A DNA stretch of 64,000 nt from JBBQYD01 sp942493075 (GTDB taxonomy: Bacteria > Verrucomicrobiota > Verrucomicrobiia > Limisphaerales > UBA8199). The stretch spans positions 620,001-684,000 of the forward strand of contig OW818681.1 of assembly GCA_942493075.1 (NCBI GenBank), given 5' to 3'. Shown one piece after another: positions 25,757 to 33,931 of this stretch. Under the pieces are notes generated by a model. That model was not told the DNA's origin. It searched no databases and worked only from the letters and a program-made list of their open reading frames with translations. Position 1 is the stretch's first letter, and each line of letters starts with the position of its first letter. The translations under genes were made by a program, and so were the position numbers.

Positions 25757-26441
25757 TGCCGCCAAGTTCTTTCACACAAAGGATGGCCGCCGCCTCAGTC
25801 GGGTCTCGTCGGGTCTTGGTGAACTGCATGAAGATGGATACCAAGAGCCAGAACTGCACGGGTGATTTGATGATGCGGTGATTCTCTCCCCGGTAACTTT
25901 TGGGACCGTACATCCCATAGACATGGTAACCGCGGGCGCGAAACTCTTCCGGAGTCCAGCCCGAGACATGCTCCTGCAAATCTCCATCATGGCTCTTCTG
26001 AGGCAGAAAACCGTTGGGGGTCAGAATGATCACCCGCTTTGTCGCTAATCGCTCCATCTGCTCAAGCAAACTCCAGCCCTGAGGTTTGTGCAGGTGTTCG
26101 ATAACATCCAGCGACACGCACGCATCAAAGCGGCGATCAGGAAACAACTCGGCGACTTTTGTGACATCGGACAGGTGATACTCATCATGGCTGCCGAGCT
26201 TTCGGGCGCCGTTTAGTGCTGGTTCGTAGCCATCCACACCTACCAGCTTGGCACAGGGGATAAACCGCATTGGGGACAAGTCGCCGCACCCGATATCCAG
26301 GACCGAAGAGCAATCCCGCAGGAAATGCTTCAATTCCCGGATCAACATGAGTAGAGAAGGAATCCGCCGATACTCCTGGAATTCGCTGAACGATCTCCTG
26401 GGAACCTGCTGTACTTCTGGTTTTGTCGGTTGTTCTGGCAT
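25752..26441 (-). CDS. Class I SAM-dependent methyltransferase
   Basis: 229 residues from the ATG at 26441. SAM-binding motif I is SVLDIGCGDLSPMRF (about residues 46-60), followed by VGVDGYEPAL (motif II) and FDACVSLDVIEHLHKPQG (motif IV/V). This is the Methyltransf_11/23-like fold seen in small-molecule and sugar methyltransferases. It lies convergent to two glycosyltransferases, so a role in modifying a surface glycan or its lipid carrier is possible but only inferred. Confidence 0.85.
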   Translation of the reverse strand: MPEQPTKPEVQQVPRRSFSEFQEYRRIPSLLMLIRELKHFLRDCSSVLDIGCGDLSPMRFIPCAKLVGVDGYEPALNGARKLGSHDEYHLSDVTKVAELFPDRRFDACVSLDVIEHLHKPQGWSLLEQMERLATKRVIILTPNGFLPQKSHDGDLQEHVSGWTPEEFRARGYHVYGMYGPKSYRGENHRIIKSPVQFWLLVSIFMQFTKTRRDPTEAAAILCVKELGGK

Positions 26442-26603
26442 TCGCTTGGGGTCAGCCTACCGGCCCATCAAGATGACGTCAATCGTCACTTCCTAACAGC
26501 AAACCTCGAAAGCCTGGGACCCAAAGCTTTCACCGAAGGGTCAGTCCGATAATCGTACGAAAAGAGGTTGACAAAAACGATGGTCGGAGTTCAAATGAAC
26601 CTC

Positions 26604-27608
26604 ATGGCACGACCGCTGCGCGTTGAGTTCGAGGGAGCTGTTTATCACATTATGGCCCGCGGAAACCAGGGGCGGAATATCTGCGTCGATGATGGAGACC
26701 GCAGGATGTGGGTGGCTACCTTGAGACAGGCCTGTGGGCGCACCGGATGGCGTATTCATGCATGGGTGCTGATGAACAATCATTATCACCTGCTGCTGGA
26801 GACACCGGAAGCCAACCTGGTCAGTGGGATGAAATGGCTGCAAGGCACCTTTACGCAGCGTTACAACGCCAGGCATCACAAGCGGGGGCACCTCTTTCAA
26901 GGACGCTACAAATCCGTTCCGGTGGATGCGAGACAGGGAGAGTATTTTCAAACAGTCAGTACTTACATTCACCTCAATCCGGCGCGAGCCAGGCTTATAC
27001 GGGTAGGTGAACAGAAACTGTGGGAGTATCGATGGAGCAGTTACCCGGATTATCGAGCAGGGAAAGGTCCGGAGTGGCTGATCCAGGACCGGGTGCTTGG
27101 AAGCCTGCACCTGGGAGCGGGGCAGCAACAGGGTTATGAGGCCTATTTGGAGAGCCGTGTGTTGGAACTCGGCATAAAAGCTGGCCGGGCGGAGTTGGAA
27201 GCTGCCTGGGAGAGCGTGCGCCGAGGATGGTATGTAGGAGGGGAAGAGTTTCGGTTGAACTTGCTGGCGCGGGCCAGAGAAGTAGCGAAGGGCAAGCGTC
27301 AGGAGTCGCTGGATGGAGAGGTGAGACGTGCGCATGGACAGGATCAGGCCGAACGCATGCTGGCCTGGGGACTAAAATCATTGGAGATGAGTCCGGAGAA
27401 CTTGAGAAATCAACCCAAAGGGCGACTGGAGAAACAGGTCCTGGCATGGTGGTTGCGAAGTCATACCACGGTTGGCCGACGATGGATCGCGGAGAGGTTA
27501 GGGATGGGATGTGAAACACGAGTGAGCGAGGCGGTGAGAAAGGCGGAAGGAAGTCAGCAACGCCGTGCGCTGGAGTTGAAGGAGAAGTTGCGGGCCTATC
27601 CGAATTGA
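26604..27608 (+). CDS. REP-associated tyrosine transposase (RAYT), intact
   Basis: 334 residues from the ATG at 26604 (MARPLRVEFEGAVYHIMARGN, the standard RAYT opening); earlier in-frame ATGs exist. The Y1 HUH domain has the metal-binding His pair in NNHYHLLLETP and the nucleophile region YFQTVSTYIHLNPARA. The C-terminal 150 residues are an added helical domain ending in a helix-turn-helix-like segment (TTVGRRWIAERLGMGCETRVSEAVRKAE). RAYTs act on REP palindromes as single-copy domesticated transposases. No flanking palindrome pair was found here; REP-like palindromes are present at 17.9-18.3 kb beside a decayed relative of a different subtype. Confidence 0.92.
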   Translation: MARPLRVEFEGAVYHIMARGNQGRNICVDDGDRRMWVATLRQACGRTGWRIHAWVLMNNHYHLLLETPEANLVSGMKWLQGTFTQRYNARHHKRGHLFQGRYKSVPVDARQGEYFQTVSTYIHLNPARARLIRVGEQKLWEYRWSSYPDYRAGKGPEWLIQDRVLGSLHLGAGQQQGYEAYLESRVLELGIKAGRAELEAAWESVRRGWYVGGEEFRLNLLARAREVAKGKRQESLDGEVRRAHGQDQAERMLAWGLKSLEMSPENLRNQPKGRLEKQVLAWWLRSHTTVGRRWIAERLGMGCETRVSEAVRKAEGSQQRRALELKEKLRAYPN

Positions 27609-27653
27609 GGTATGAGAGAAGCGTACGATTATCGGACTGACCCTTCGGGTTGT

Positions 27654-28166
27654 ATGAAGATCATTTTCTACTTGTGGATCAGCACTTTATGCTGCTTCGG
27701 TGCGGCGAAGATAGAAGTTTACTTCTCTCCCAACGGCGGGTGTACGGAGGCTGTGGTTAGCACCTTGAATCGGGCTACCAATACTGTGCTTGTCCAGGCC
27801 TATAGCTTCACGAGCGCACCAATCGCCAAAGCGGTCGTGGATGCTCATAAACGGGGAGTTCGCGTGAGTGTGATCCTGGACAAGAGCCAGGAATCGGAGA
27901 AATACTCCTCAGCGGACTTCCTTGCAAACGCAGGCGTGCTCACAATGATCGACAGTGCCCATGCCATCGCTCATAACAAAGTCATGATCCTGGACAATGG
28001 GACGGTGATCACTGGCTCGTTCAACTTTACGAAGGCAGCAGAGGAGCGGAATGCTGAGAACCTGCTGGTGATCCGCGATAAGAAGCTTGCCGGAAAGTAC
28101 AAGGCGAACTGGGATGCCCATGCCAAACACGCCAAACCTTACATAAGACGTTCCGAACCTAAATAG
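27654..28166 (+). CDS. Secreted phospholipase D-like nuclease
   Basis: 170 residues from the ATG at 27654 with a short signal peptide (IIFYLWISTLCCFGAA). One HKD motif is present: HNKVMILDNGTVITGSFNFT, with His, Lys and Asp at the expected spacing. This is the single-HKD layout of the Nuc/EDTA-resistant nuclease group, which works as a dimer to cut DNA or phosphodiesters. The preceding part (YFSPNGGCTEAVVSTLNRA, VLVQAYSFTSAPIAKAV) matches that group as well. Likely periplasmic. It starts 45 bases behind the RAYT gene and is followed by a strong terminator. Confidence 0.9.
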   Translation: MKIIFYLWISTLCCFGAAKIEVYFSPNGGCTEAVVSTLNRATNTVLVQAYSFTSAPIAKAVVDAHKRGVRVSVILDKSQESEKYSSADFLANAGVLTMIDSAHAIAHNKVMILDNGTVITGSFNFTKAAEERNAENLLVIRDKKLAGKYKANWDAHAKHAKPYIRRSEPK

Positions 28167-28193
28167 AAAGAGCCGCCTGGTGACGGCTCTTTC
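28166..28193. terminator. Bidirectional terminator
   Basis: A perfect 10-bp stem (GAAAGAGCCG with CGGCTCTTTC) and 8-base loop lies between the convergent PLD-like and NamZ-like genes. Confidence 0.85.
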
Positions 28194-28217
28194 AACGCTC
28201 TTCGCGGATACGAATGC

Positions 28218-29468
28218 TTAGTAAAGATAGTATTTGCGCGATTGAGCCCGGAATTTCTCGATGTCTTTGTTCAGGAATTGCTCTACATCCGCGTAAGACA
28301 TCTTCGCGGTGAACTTCGTGCGCACCAGGGATGATCCACAGACTTTGTCAAACATATCCAGCCTGGCTGGTTTGCAAAGTTGAAATGGGTTCTTCTCGGG
28401 ATACATCTGGTTGTGCACATCCATCATGATGAACTGCAGGCTCATCAGGTTCACCTGTGCTGCGTCCGTGAAGTGCAACTGCACGCCGTGCATCTGCACA
28501 TCCTTGTGTGTGTAGTAGTAGGGCTTGAAAACCAGAGGACGGAATAAAGCCCCTTTGATCTTAAGCGCGTTTAACCGGTCCGCGAGTGCCTTGTGATCGA
28601 TCCAGGGCGCTCCGAACATATGGAACGGCATGGTATAGCCCACGCCTTCAGAAATGACGCCCAATTCACCCATGATCCCTGTAGCCACGTAAAACAGCCC
28701 AGAATCAGCTTCAGGTTGGTGCGGCGATGCCATAACCCACGGGAGCCCGGTTTGATTGTAGGTCATTTCCCGCTTCCACCCCTTCATAGACACCACCGTG
28801 AGCCGGCATTTGTTTGTGGTGTCCATGAGCCCCTCCTTGTTAATCATCGCGGCCAGTTCGCCGCAGGTCAGGCCATATACGTAGGGAATCGCGAGGTAAT
28901 TGACCGACGATTGGAAAGGTTTTTCATTCAGATTTCCTTCAATCCGTTTCCCTCCCAGGGGATTCGGGCGGTCCAACACGACGAATTCCTTGTCGTTCTC
29001 GGCAGCGGCGGCCATTGCTCGGGCCATGGTGGCAATGTAGGTGTAGGAGCGGCAGCCGTTATCCTGGATATCATAGACCAGCACATCCAGGTCCTTCAGC
29101 ATCTCCGGCGTGGGTTTCGAAGTCTTGCCATATAAAGAATAGACCGGCACTTTCGTTACCGCATCGACCGAATCCGTGACGGTCTCACCGGCAAAGATGT
29201 CACCGCGAATTCCATGCTCAGGTCCGAACAACGCCACAAGCTTTACCCCAGGCGCCTCAAATAGAATGTCGATCGTGGACCGCATTGAATCATCCACACC
29301 GGTGGGATTGGTAATCAGGCCGACTCGTTTGCCGCGCAGGACGTCGAAGCTGCGCTGCTTGAGAACTTCAACCCCGGTGCGGACCTTGGGATCTTTGGCG
29401 GACGCAGTTGTTACACAGCCCAGGACGAGCATTCCGCACAGGATTCGAATTAAAACGTTCATAGGCAT
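28218..29468 (-). CDS. DUF1343/NamZ-like exo-N-acetylmuramidase
   Basis: 416 residues with a signal peptide (ILCGMLVLGCVTTASA). The sequence matches DUF1343, the family of Bacillus NamZ, an exo-beta-N-acetylmuramidase that removes terminal MurNAc from peptidoglycan fragments. Conserved stretches are GKRVGLITNPTGVD, FGPEHGIRGD, DVLVYDIQDNGCRSYTYI, VLDRPNPLGG and GLTCGELA. The start could be the ATG at 29468 or the next at 29462. The upstream gene for MTA phosphorylase ends 2 bases before its start, so they are cotranscribed. A role in wall recycling or use of external peptidoglycan is likely. Confidence 0.9.
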   Translation of the reverse strand: MPMNVLIRILCGMLVLGCVTTASAKDPKVRTGVEVLKQRSFDVLRGKRVGLITNPTGVDDSMRSTIDILFEAPGVKLVALFGPEHGIRGDIFAGETVTDSVDAVTKVPVYSLYGKTSKPTPEMLKDLDVLVYDIQDNGCRSYTYIATMARAMAAAAENDKEFVVLDRPNPLGGKRIEGNLNEKPFQSSVNYLAIPYVYGLTCGELAAMINKEGLMDTTNKCRLTVVSMKGWKREMTYNQTGLPWVMASPHQPEADSGLFYVATGIMGELGVISEGVGYTMPFHMFGAPWIDHKALADRLNALKIKGALFRPLVFKPYYYTHKDVQMHGVQLHFTDAAQVNLMSLQFIMMDVHNQMYPEKNPFQLCKPARLDMFDKVCGSSLVRTKFTAKMSYADVEQFLNKDIEKFRAQSRKYYLY

Positions 29469-29469
29469 T

Positions 29470-30333
29470 TCAAAGGTACTTTTGGAGCAGGGGTTTGAGG
29501 TCTTTGATGGTTTTGGCCGGCCAGTATTTACGGTCGGTCATGATGGCGTATTTCAGGGAATCGTGGCAGGGCCAACTCGGCTCCTGGGGGATCTGCGGGA
29601 TGGCCTTGGCAATGATTTGTTTGGCCATGGCTGAGTTCGCGTTCAGGTTTGCGAGCACCATTTCGACGGTCACGTGGGCCTCATCGGTTTTCCAGCAGTC
29701 GTAATCGGTGATCATCGCCATGTTGGAGTAAGCGATCTCGGCCTCACGCGCGCACTTTGCTTCACCGAGATTGGTCATGCCGATAACATCATACCCGAGT
29801 TTGTGATTTGTTAACGACTCTGCCCGGGTTGAAAAAGCGGGGCCTTCCATGTTCACATATACACCGCCATCGTGCGCGCGAGCCTTTAGAGAACGGGCGG
29901 TCTTCAACAGAATCCGGCGCAGTTCCTCGCAGATCGGCTCAGCAAACGCCACATGCCCCACGATACCGCGACCAAAAAAGGTATGAGCGGCTGACTGTTT
30001 AGTCCGATCCACGAACTGATTCGGGAAGACGATGTCACAGGGCTTGTACTTGGCTTGAAGCGATCCTACGGCGCTCACGCTGATGATCCAGTGAACACCC
30101 AGCTTTTTCATCGCCCAAATGTTTGCCGGATGGTTTAGCTCCGAAGGAAGCAAGCGATGGCCCCGTCCATGCCGCGGAAGGAAAACAAGACTCCGTCCCG
30201 CAAGTTCGCCAGTGAGCAACTGGTCCGAAGGAGCGCCGAACGGTGTTTTAACTGTGACCCACTTTTGGCGGGTGAGCCCCTCTATATGATAGAGGCCGCT
30301 GCCGCCAATAACGCCAATTCGGTAAAGTGACAT
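29470..30333 (-). CDS. mtnP: S-methyl-5'-thioadenosine phosphorylase
   Basis: 287 residues from the ATG at 30333 (MSLYRIGVIGGSGLYHIEG); a longer open frame to 30399 lacks family-like sequence. PNP/MTAP class II motifs are present: LPRHGRGHRLLPSELNHPAN (phosphate and ribose site), ISVSAVGSLQ, MEGPAFSTRAES, GMTNLGEAKCAREAEIAYSN, and DYDCWK. These favour MTA over purine nucleosides. It splits methylthioadenosine, a polyamine and SAM by-product, into adenine and methylthioribose-1-phosphate for methionine salvage. It forms a two-gene unit with the NamZ-like gene. Confidence 0.92.
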   Translation of the reverse strand: MSLYRIGVIGGSGLYHIEGLTRQKWVTVKTPFGAPSDQLLTGELAGRSLVFLPRHGRGHRLLPSELNHPANIWAMKKLGVHWIISVSAVGSLQAKYKPCDIVFPNQFVDRTKQSAAHTFFGRGIVGHVAFAEPICEELRRILLKTARSLKARAHDGGVYVNMEGPAFSTRAESLTNHKLGYDVIGMTNLGEAKCAREAEIAYSNMAMITDYDCWKTDEAHVTVEMVLANLNANSAMAKQIIAKAIPQIPQEPSWPCHDSLKYAIMTDRKYWPAKTIKDLKPLLQKYL

Positions 30334-30397
30334 CCCTGATCTTAAGACAAGCCCCGGAGTTGGAGCCAGAATTTTTGACGCCCTCTGCCAGAGCGCC

Positions 30398-30428
30398 AAA
30401 AAAACGCCACCCGATTTCTCAGGTGGCG
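30398..30428 (-). terminator. Rho-independent terminator of the NfnAB-like operon
   Basis: On the minus strand CGCCACC pairs with GGTGGCG and is followed by seven T. It is located 18 bases below the stop of the large subunit gene. Confidence 0.85.
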
Positions 30429-30445
30429 CGAAGAGCGTGGCTCAC

Positions 30446-31861
30446 TTATTTCGGAAGGGTGCCCAGATAAGCGTCGATGCCTTGGGCGGCGCGTTTGCCA
30501 TCACCCATTGCCAGGATCACAGTCGCTGCACCGCGGACGATGTCGCCTCCGGCAAAGACTCCTGGAATGCTCGTCATGAGTTTATCGTCCACAACGATGT
30601 TACCCCACTTGTTAAGCTTTAGGTCCGGACAAGTAGCGGTCAGCAGTGGGTTGGCACGGGTGCCAATGGCCACTACAACCACCTCACAGGGGATTATGAA
30701 CTCGGACCCAGGAATCACTTCTGGGCGGGCTCGTCCCGAAGCGTCGGGTTGGCCCAGCTTCATTCGCACGCATTTCAAGCCAGTCACCCATCGTTTCTCA
30801 TTGCCCACAACCTCCACGGGAGCAACGAGGAACTCGAAATCAATTTGTTCCTGCTCGGCGTGGTGGATCTCCTCTGCACGCGCCGGCATTTCATTACGCG
30901 TGCGACGATAAACGATCATGGAAGATTTCGCTCCGAGGCGCTTGGCCGTGCGGGCGGAGTCCATGGCCACGTTGCCGCCGCCGACCGTTGCCACTCGCTG
31001 GCCGAGCAGCACTGGCGTATCGGACCTTGGAAATTGATACGCTGCCATCAGGTTCACGCGGGTCAGATACTCGTTGGCCGAGTAAACGCCCTTGAGGTTT
31101 TCACCGGGCACATTCATAAACACCGGCAGACCTGCGCCGTTCGCAATGAAAACCGCATCATGGTTGTCGCGCAGCTCCTGAATTGTGAATGTCCGCCCGA
31201 TGACCGTGTTGCAGACGATCTTTACGCCGGCGCTTTCCAGTCGCGCGACTTCATCCTCAACAATCTTTTTGGGCAGGCGGAATTCGGGGATGCCGTAAAC
31301 CAGCACGCCGCCTGGCTTATGCAGCGCCTCGTAAACGGTCACATCATGTCCCCGCCGGGCCAGTTCTCCGGCGGCAGTTAATCCACCCGGGCCAGCCCCC
31401 ACAACCGCGACCTTGCGCCCGGAACGTGGTGCGATATCCATGGGCACCTGGTCGCGATGACCTTGCGCCCAATCGCCTACGTAACGTTCCAGGTAGCCAA
31501 TGGCCACCGGCAAGCTCTTGTTACCCCGGATGCATTCGATCTCGCACTGGGTTTCTTGAGGACATACTCGTCCGGTCACTGACGGCAGCGCATTGTCCGA
31601 AAGCAATGATTTTGCGGCTTCAGCCAGGTTGCCTGTTGAAAGGAGGTCAATGAACTTGGGGATGTTGACCATCACCGGACAGCCGGAGACGCACTTCGGA
31701 TCACGGCACTGGAGGCAGCGTTCCGCTTCGAGCAGCGCGATTTTCTCGGGCAAGCCCAGGTTGACTTCATCAAAATTTGCATTGCGAACGAGCGGTTCCT
31801 GTTCCGTCATTTTCTGACGGTCGATCTTCATTCGTTCGCGGGCGGTGATTTTAGTACTCAC
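30446..31861 (-). CDS. NfnB/GltA-like NADPH oxidoreductase, large subunit
   Basis: 471 residues from a GTG at 31861, 6 bases after the partner gene; an ATG at 31831 is another option. N-terminal cysteines for two [4Fe-4S] clusters are visible (CLQCRDPKCVSGCPV and VCPQETQCEIECIRG). Then come an FAD site (KVAVVGAGPGGLTAAGELARRGHDV) and an NAD(P)H site (RVATVGGGNVAMDSARTA), ending with VFAGGDIVRGAATVILAMGDGKRAA. Homologues are annotated as homotetrameric glutamate synthase or GltD. Paired directly with an FNR/[2Fe-2S] small subunit, as here, the better match is NfnAB, which couples NADH, NADPH and ferredoxin by flavin bifurcation. Glutamate synthase activity would need a glutamate synthase large subunit, which is not in this window. 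Confidence 0.88.
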   Translation of the reverse strand: MSTKITARERMKIDRQKMTEQEPLVRNANFDEVNLGLPEKIALLEAERCLQCRDPKCVSGCPVMVNIPKFIDLLSTGNLAEAAKSLLSDNALPSVTGRVCPQETQCEIECIRGNKSLPVAIGYLERYVGDWAQGHRDQVPMDIAPRSGRKVAVVGAGPGGLTAAGELARRGHDVTVYEALHKPGGVLVYGIPEFRLPKKIVEDEVARLESAGVKIVCNTVIGRTFTIQELRDNHDAVFIANGAGLPVFMNVPGENLKGVYSANEYLTRVNLMAAYQFPRSDTPVLLGQRVATVGGGNVAMDSARTAKRLGAKSSMIVYRRTRNEMPARAEEIHHAEQEQIDFEFLVAPVEVVGNEKRWVTGLKCVRMKLGQPDASGRARPEVIPGSEFIIPCEVVVVAIGTRANPLLTATCPDLKLNKWGNIVVDDKLMTSIPGVFAGGDIVRGAATVILAMGDGKRAAQGIDAYLGTLPK

Positions 31862-31866
31862 AGGGG

Positions 31867-32712
31867 TTAAACAGGTTTGCCCAGCCCGATGCGGCACGAA
31901 CCAGCGTCGCAGGCAGTGGCTTTTTGTTCAAATTCGCGATAGGTGCCCAACCGGTCCATCAGCAGGTCGAAATCCACTTTATGGCCGTCGAATTCTGGTC
32001 CATCCACGCAAGCGAAGAGGGTTTCATTGCCCACGTTAACGCGGCATCCGCCGCACATGCCGGTGCCATCAACCATGACTGGGTTGAGGGAGACGATGGT
32101 GTGCACTCCGAACTGTTTCGTGAGGTTTGCCACCGCGCGCATCATGGGAACCGGGCCCACGGCATAGACAATATCGATGTTTCCTTGAACCAACGCGTCC
32201 TTGGCGGCATCGGTGACGAAACCGTGGCGTCCGTAGCTGCCGTCGTCGGTGCATACGGTGACCTCTCCCAGGCGGCGAAGATCGTTCTCGAAAATAACCC
32301 ACTCACGAGAGCGTCCGCCGATGATGCTATGGACCGCCACCCCTTTACGGTGAAGGCCTTGTGCAATGGGATGGACCACCGCAGTTCCTACTCCTCCGCC
32401 GATGCATAGTGCACTGCCGGTCTCAATCATTTCCGTCGGCTTGCCCAGAGGACCGGCGATGCCACCGATCATTTGCCCTGGTTCTAATGCAACCAAGTCG
32501 CGTGTGCTCTTGCCTACGGCCTGGATCACCAGGGAAATGGTTCCGGCGGCGGGGTCCGCGTCGGCAATGGTCAATGGAATGCGTTCTGCCCCTTCGGCCA
32601 TGTGGACGATTACAAACTGGCCGGGTTGCCGGATTTCGGCAATCCGCGGCGCTGTAACATCCAAACGGGTGACGTTCGGGCTTAATTGGTTTTTTGCAAC
32701 AACTTGGTGCAT
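31867..32712 (-). CDS. NfnA/SudB-like FAD/[2Fe-2S] small subunit
   Basis: 281 residues from the ATG at 32712. It has a ferredoxin-reductase FAD domain (PGQFVIVHMAEGAERIPLTIAD, with the flavin RxPL pattern), an NAD-binding domain (LCIGGGVGTAVVHPIAQ and IVYAVGPVPMMRAV), and a C-terminal [2Fe-2S] site (DGTGMCGGCRVNVGNETLFACVDGPEF, then CDAGSC). This is the architecture of NfnA and of the sulfide dehydrogenase beta subunit. Its stop lies 6 bases before the start of the large subunit, so they form a coupled pair. The physiological direction cannot be told from sequence. Confidence 0.9.
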   Translation of the reverse strand: MHQVVAKNQLSPNVTRLDVTAPRIAEIRQPGQFVIVHMAEGAERIPLTIADADPAAGTISLVIQAVGKSTRDLVALEPGQMIGGIAGPLGKPTEMIETGSALCIGGGVGTAVVHPIAQGLHRKGVAVHSIIGGRSREWVIFENDLRRLGEVTVCTDDGSYGRHGFVTDAAKDALVQGNIDIVYAVGPVPMMRAVANLTKQFGVHTIVSLNPVMVDGTGMCGGCRVNVGNETLFACVDGPEFDGHKVDFDLLMDRLGTYREFEQKATACDAGSCRIGLGKPV

Positions 32713-33123
32713 GTACAAGGTTATTATGCTGGGCGGCCAGACTTCGACTTGCGCTGGGGAGTCGTAATAGGCAGAGCACCCTCTAAGATAATGCAAATCA
32801 TGCCCCATCAAGTCAATGAAAGCGAAAAAACGGGAGGAGCCGCAAGGATCAGAGTGCAGTCAGGCGCCGGGCGATTTGTTTTAAAAATGTCGAGATAAAT
32901 TACATGACATTCGAAGCGATGTAGTGTGTTGCTCTGAAAACGTTTACATTAACCAGCCCTTTGGCAAATCTATTAGCTGTCGGTATGTCTTACGCTTCGA
33001 ACCGATTCAGATTAGTTCGTCTGAGCAAGATTCCCCGTGTGGAACCTGCTAAGGTGAGCTTACTTGCGCTGATCCAGAATCGTGCAAGCAGCGGTTGGCA
33101 GGTGGCCTGCTACCTGTAGCCGC
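32713..33123. other. Divergent intergenic region
   Basis: About 410 bases between the NfnA-like and VPDSG-CTERM genes, which point away from each other. Both promoters should lie here. A small hairpin (CAGGT/ACCTG, 33099-33116) lies just before the VPDSG gene start. No other gene or clear operator is seen. Confidence 0.4.
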
Positions 33124-33873
33124 ATGAAATCAAGAACCCTCCTCGCAACCACCGTCCTGTTGGCCCTTCAATGGCAAGCCTCCGCTGATGTGCTCGTGGA
33201 TCGCGGTTTACCTACCGCCAACCTCAACAACGTAGCGGGCGCCGATCGCTCCAATGTCGGCTGGCTGTTTTCACAGTATACGACTGGCGATTACTGGGTT
33301 GTTGGTGACACCTTCCAGAATACCAGTTCCCACGCTTGGAACATCACTTCCATCCGGATGTGGAGCTTCAAACCTGTCAGCAACGTTTCGATTTGGGGAG
33401 CGCTGGCTGGAACCATGAGCTTTGGCGCACCGACCAGTGGCACCATCACTTCAGGCGCGCAGTATGCGAACGGGCAGACCTATCAACTTCCGAACAACAA
33501 TTTTAAAGAGATCTACCAATTGGATTTTCAAGTGAACTTCTCATTGCTCCCCGGGCAAACCTATAACTTTTTCCTCGATGGAACCGGGAATGACAACTAC
33601 GAGATTCCATTTGCGCATGCCTCCAACAAAGACCTGAGCGGTTCACCGCAGGAGGGTTCGGATGACTCCATGCTCTATGCCCAGGTAATCGGCGGAGATT
33701 TGGACACAACAAGTATCGGCAACTGGAGCTCTGGAGATCCTGGTTGGGGTTGGGACAAGCCTTCAGACGTAAATGTCCAGGTCTTTGGAACCGTCCCGGA
33801 TGCTGGTAGCACGATGATGCTGCTCGGCTCTGCTTTGGCCGGATTGGGACTCATCCGTCGCCGCTTGGCATAG
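33124..33873 (+). CDS. VPDSG-CTERM sorted surface protein
   Basis: 249 residues from the ATG at 33124. A signal peptide (SRTLLATTVLLALQWQASA) leads into a beta-rich extracellular part with LPGQTYNFFLDGTGN, resembling secreted beta-sandwich proteins of the group. The end is a textbook VPDSG-CTERM sorting tag: VPDAGSTMMLLGSALAGLGLIRRRLA, with Pro-Asp motif, membrane helix and basic tail (consensus VPDSG; here VPDAG). This tag is characteristic of Verrucomicrobiota and is thought to be handled by an exosortase-like system. The gene is followed by a perfect terminator hairpin, and a group II intron begins right behind it. Confidence 0.9.
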   Translation: MKSRTLLATTVLLALQWQASADVLVDRGLPTANLNNVAGADRSNVGWLFSQYTTGDYWVVGDTFQNTSSHAWNITSIRMWSFKPVSNVSIWGALAGTMSFGAPTSGTITSGAQYANGQTYQLPNNNFKEIYQLDFQVNFSLLPGQTYNFFLDGTGNDNYEIPFAHASNKDLSGSPQEGSDDSMLYAQVIGGDLDTTSIGNWSSGDPGWGWDKPSDVNVQVFGTVPDAGSTMMLLGSALAGLGLIRRRLA

Positions 33874-33896
33874 TCAATCGAATCGTTCATGGTTCA

Positions 33897-33931
33897 GGCC
33901 ACCGTCCTCGTGGACGGTGGCCTTTTATTTT
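33897..33931 (+). terminator. Rho-independent terminator and probable intron target
   Basis: A perfect 11-bp stem (GGCCACCGTCC with GGACGGTGGCC, loop TCGT) is followed by TTTTATTTT. The group II intron starts at the next base (33932). Confidence 0.92.

Noticed and set aside
26541..27335. 264-residue minus-strand open frame
   Set aside because: Antisense to the intact RAYT transposase gene.
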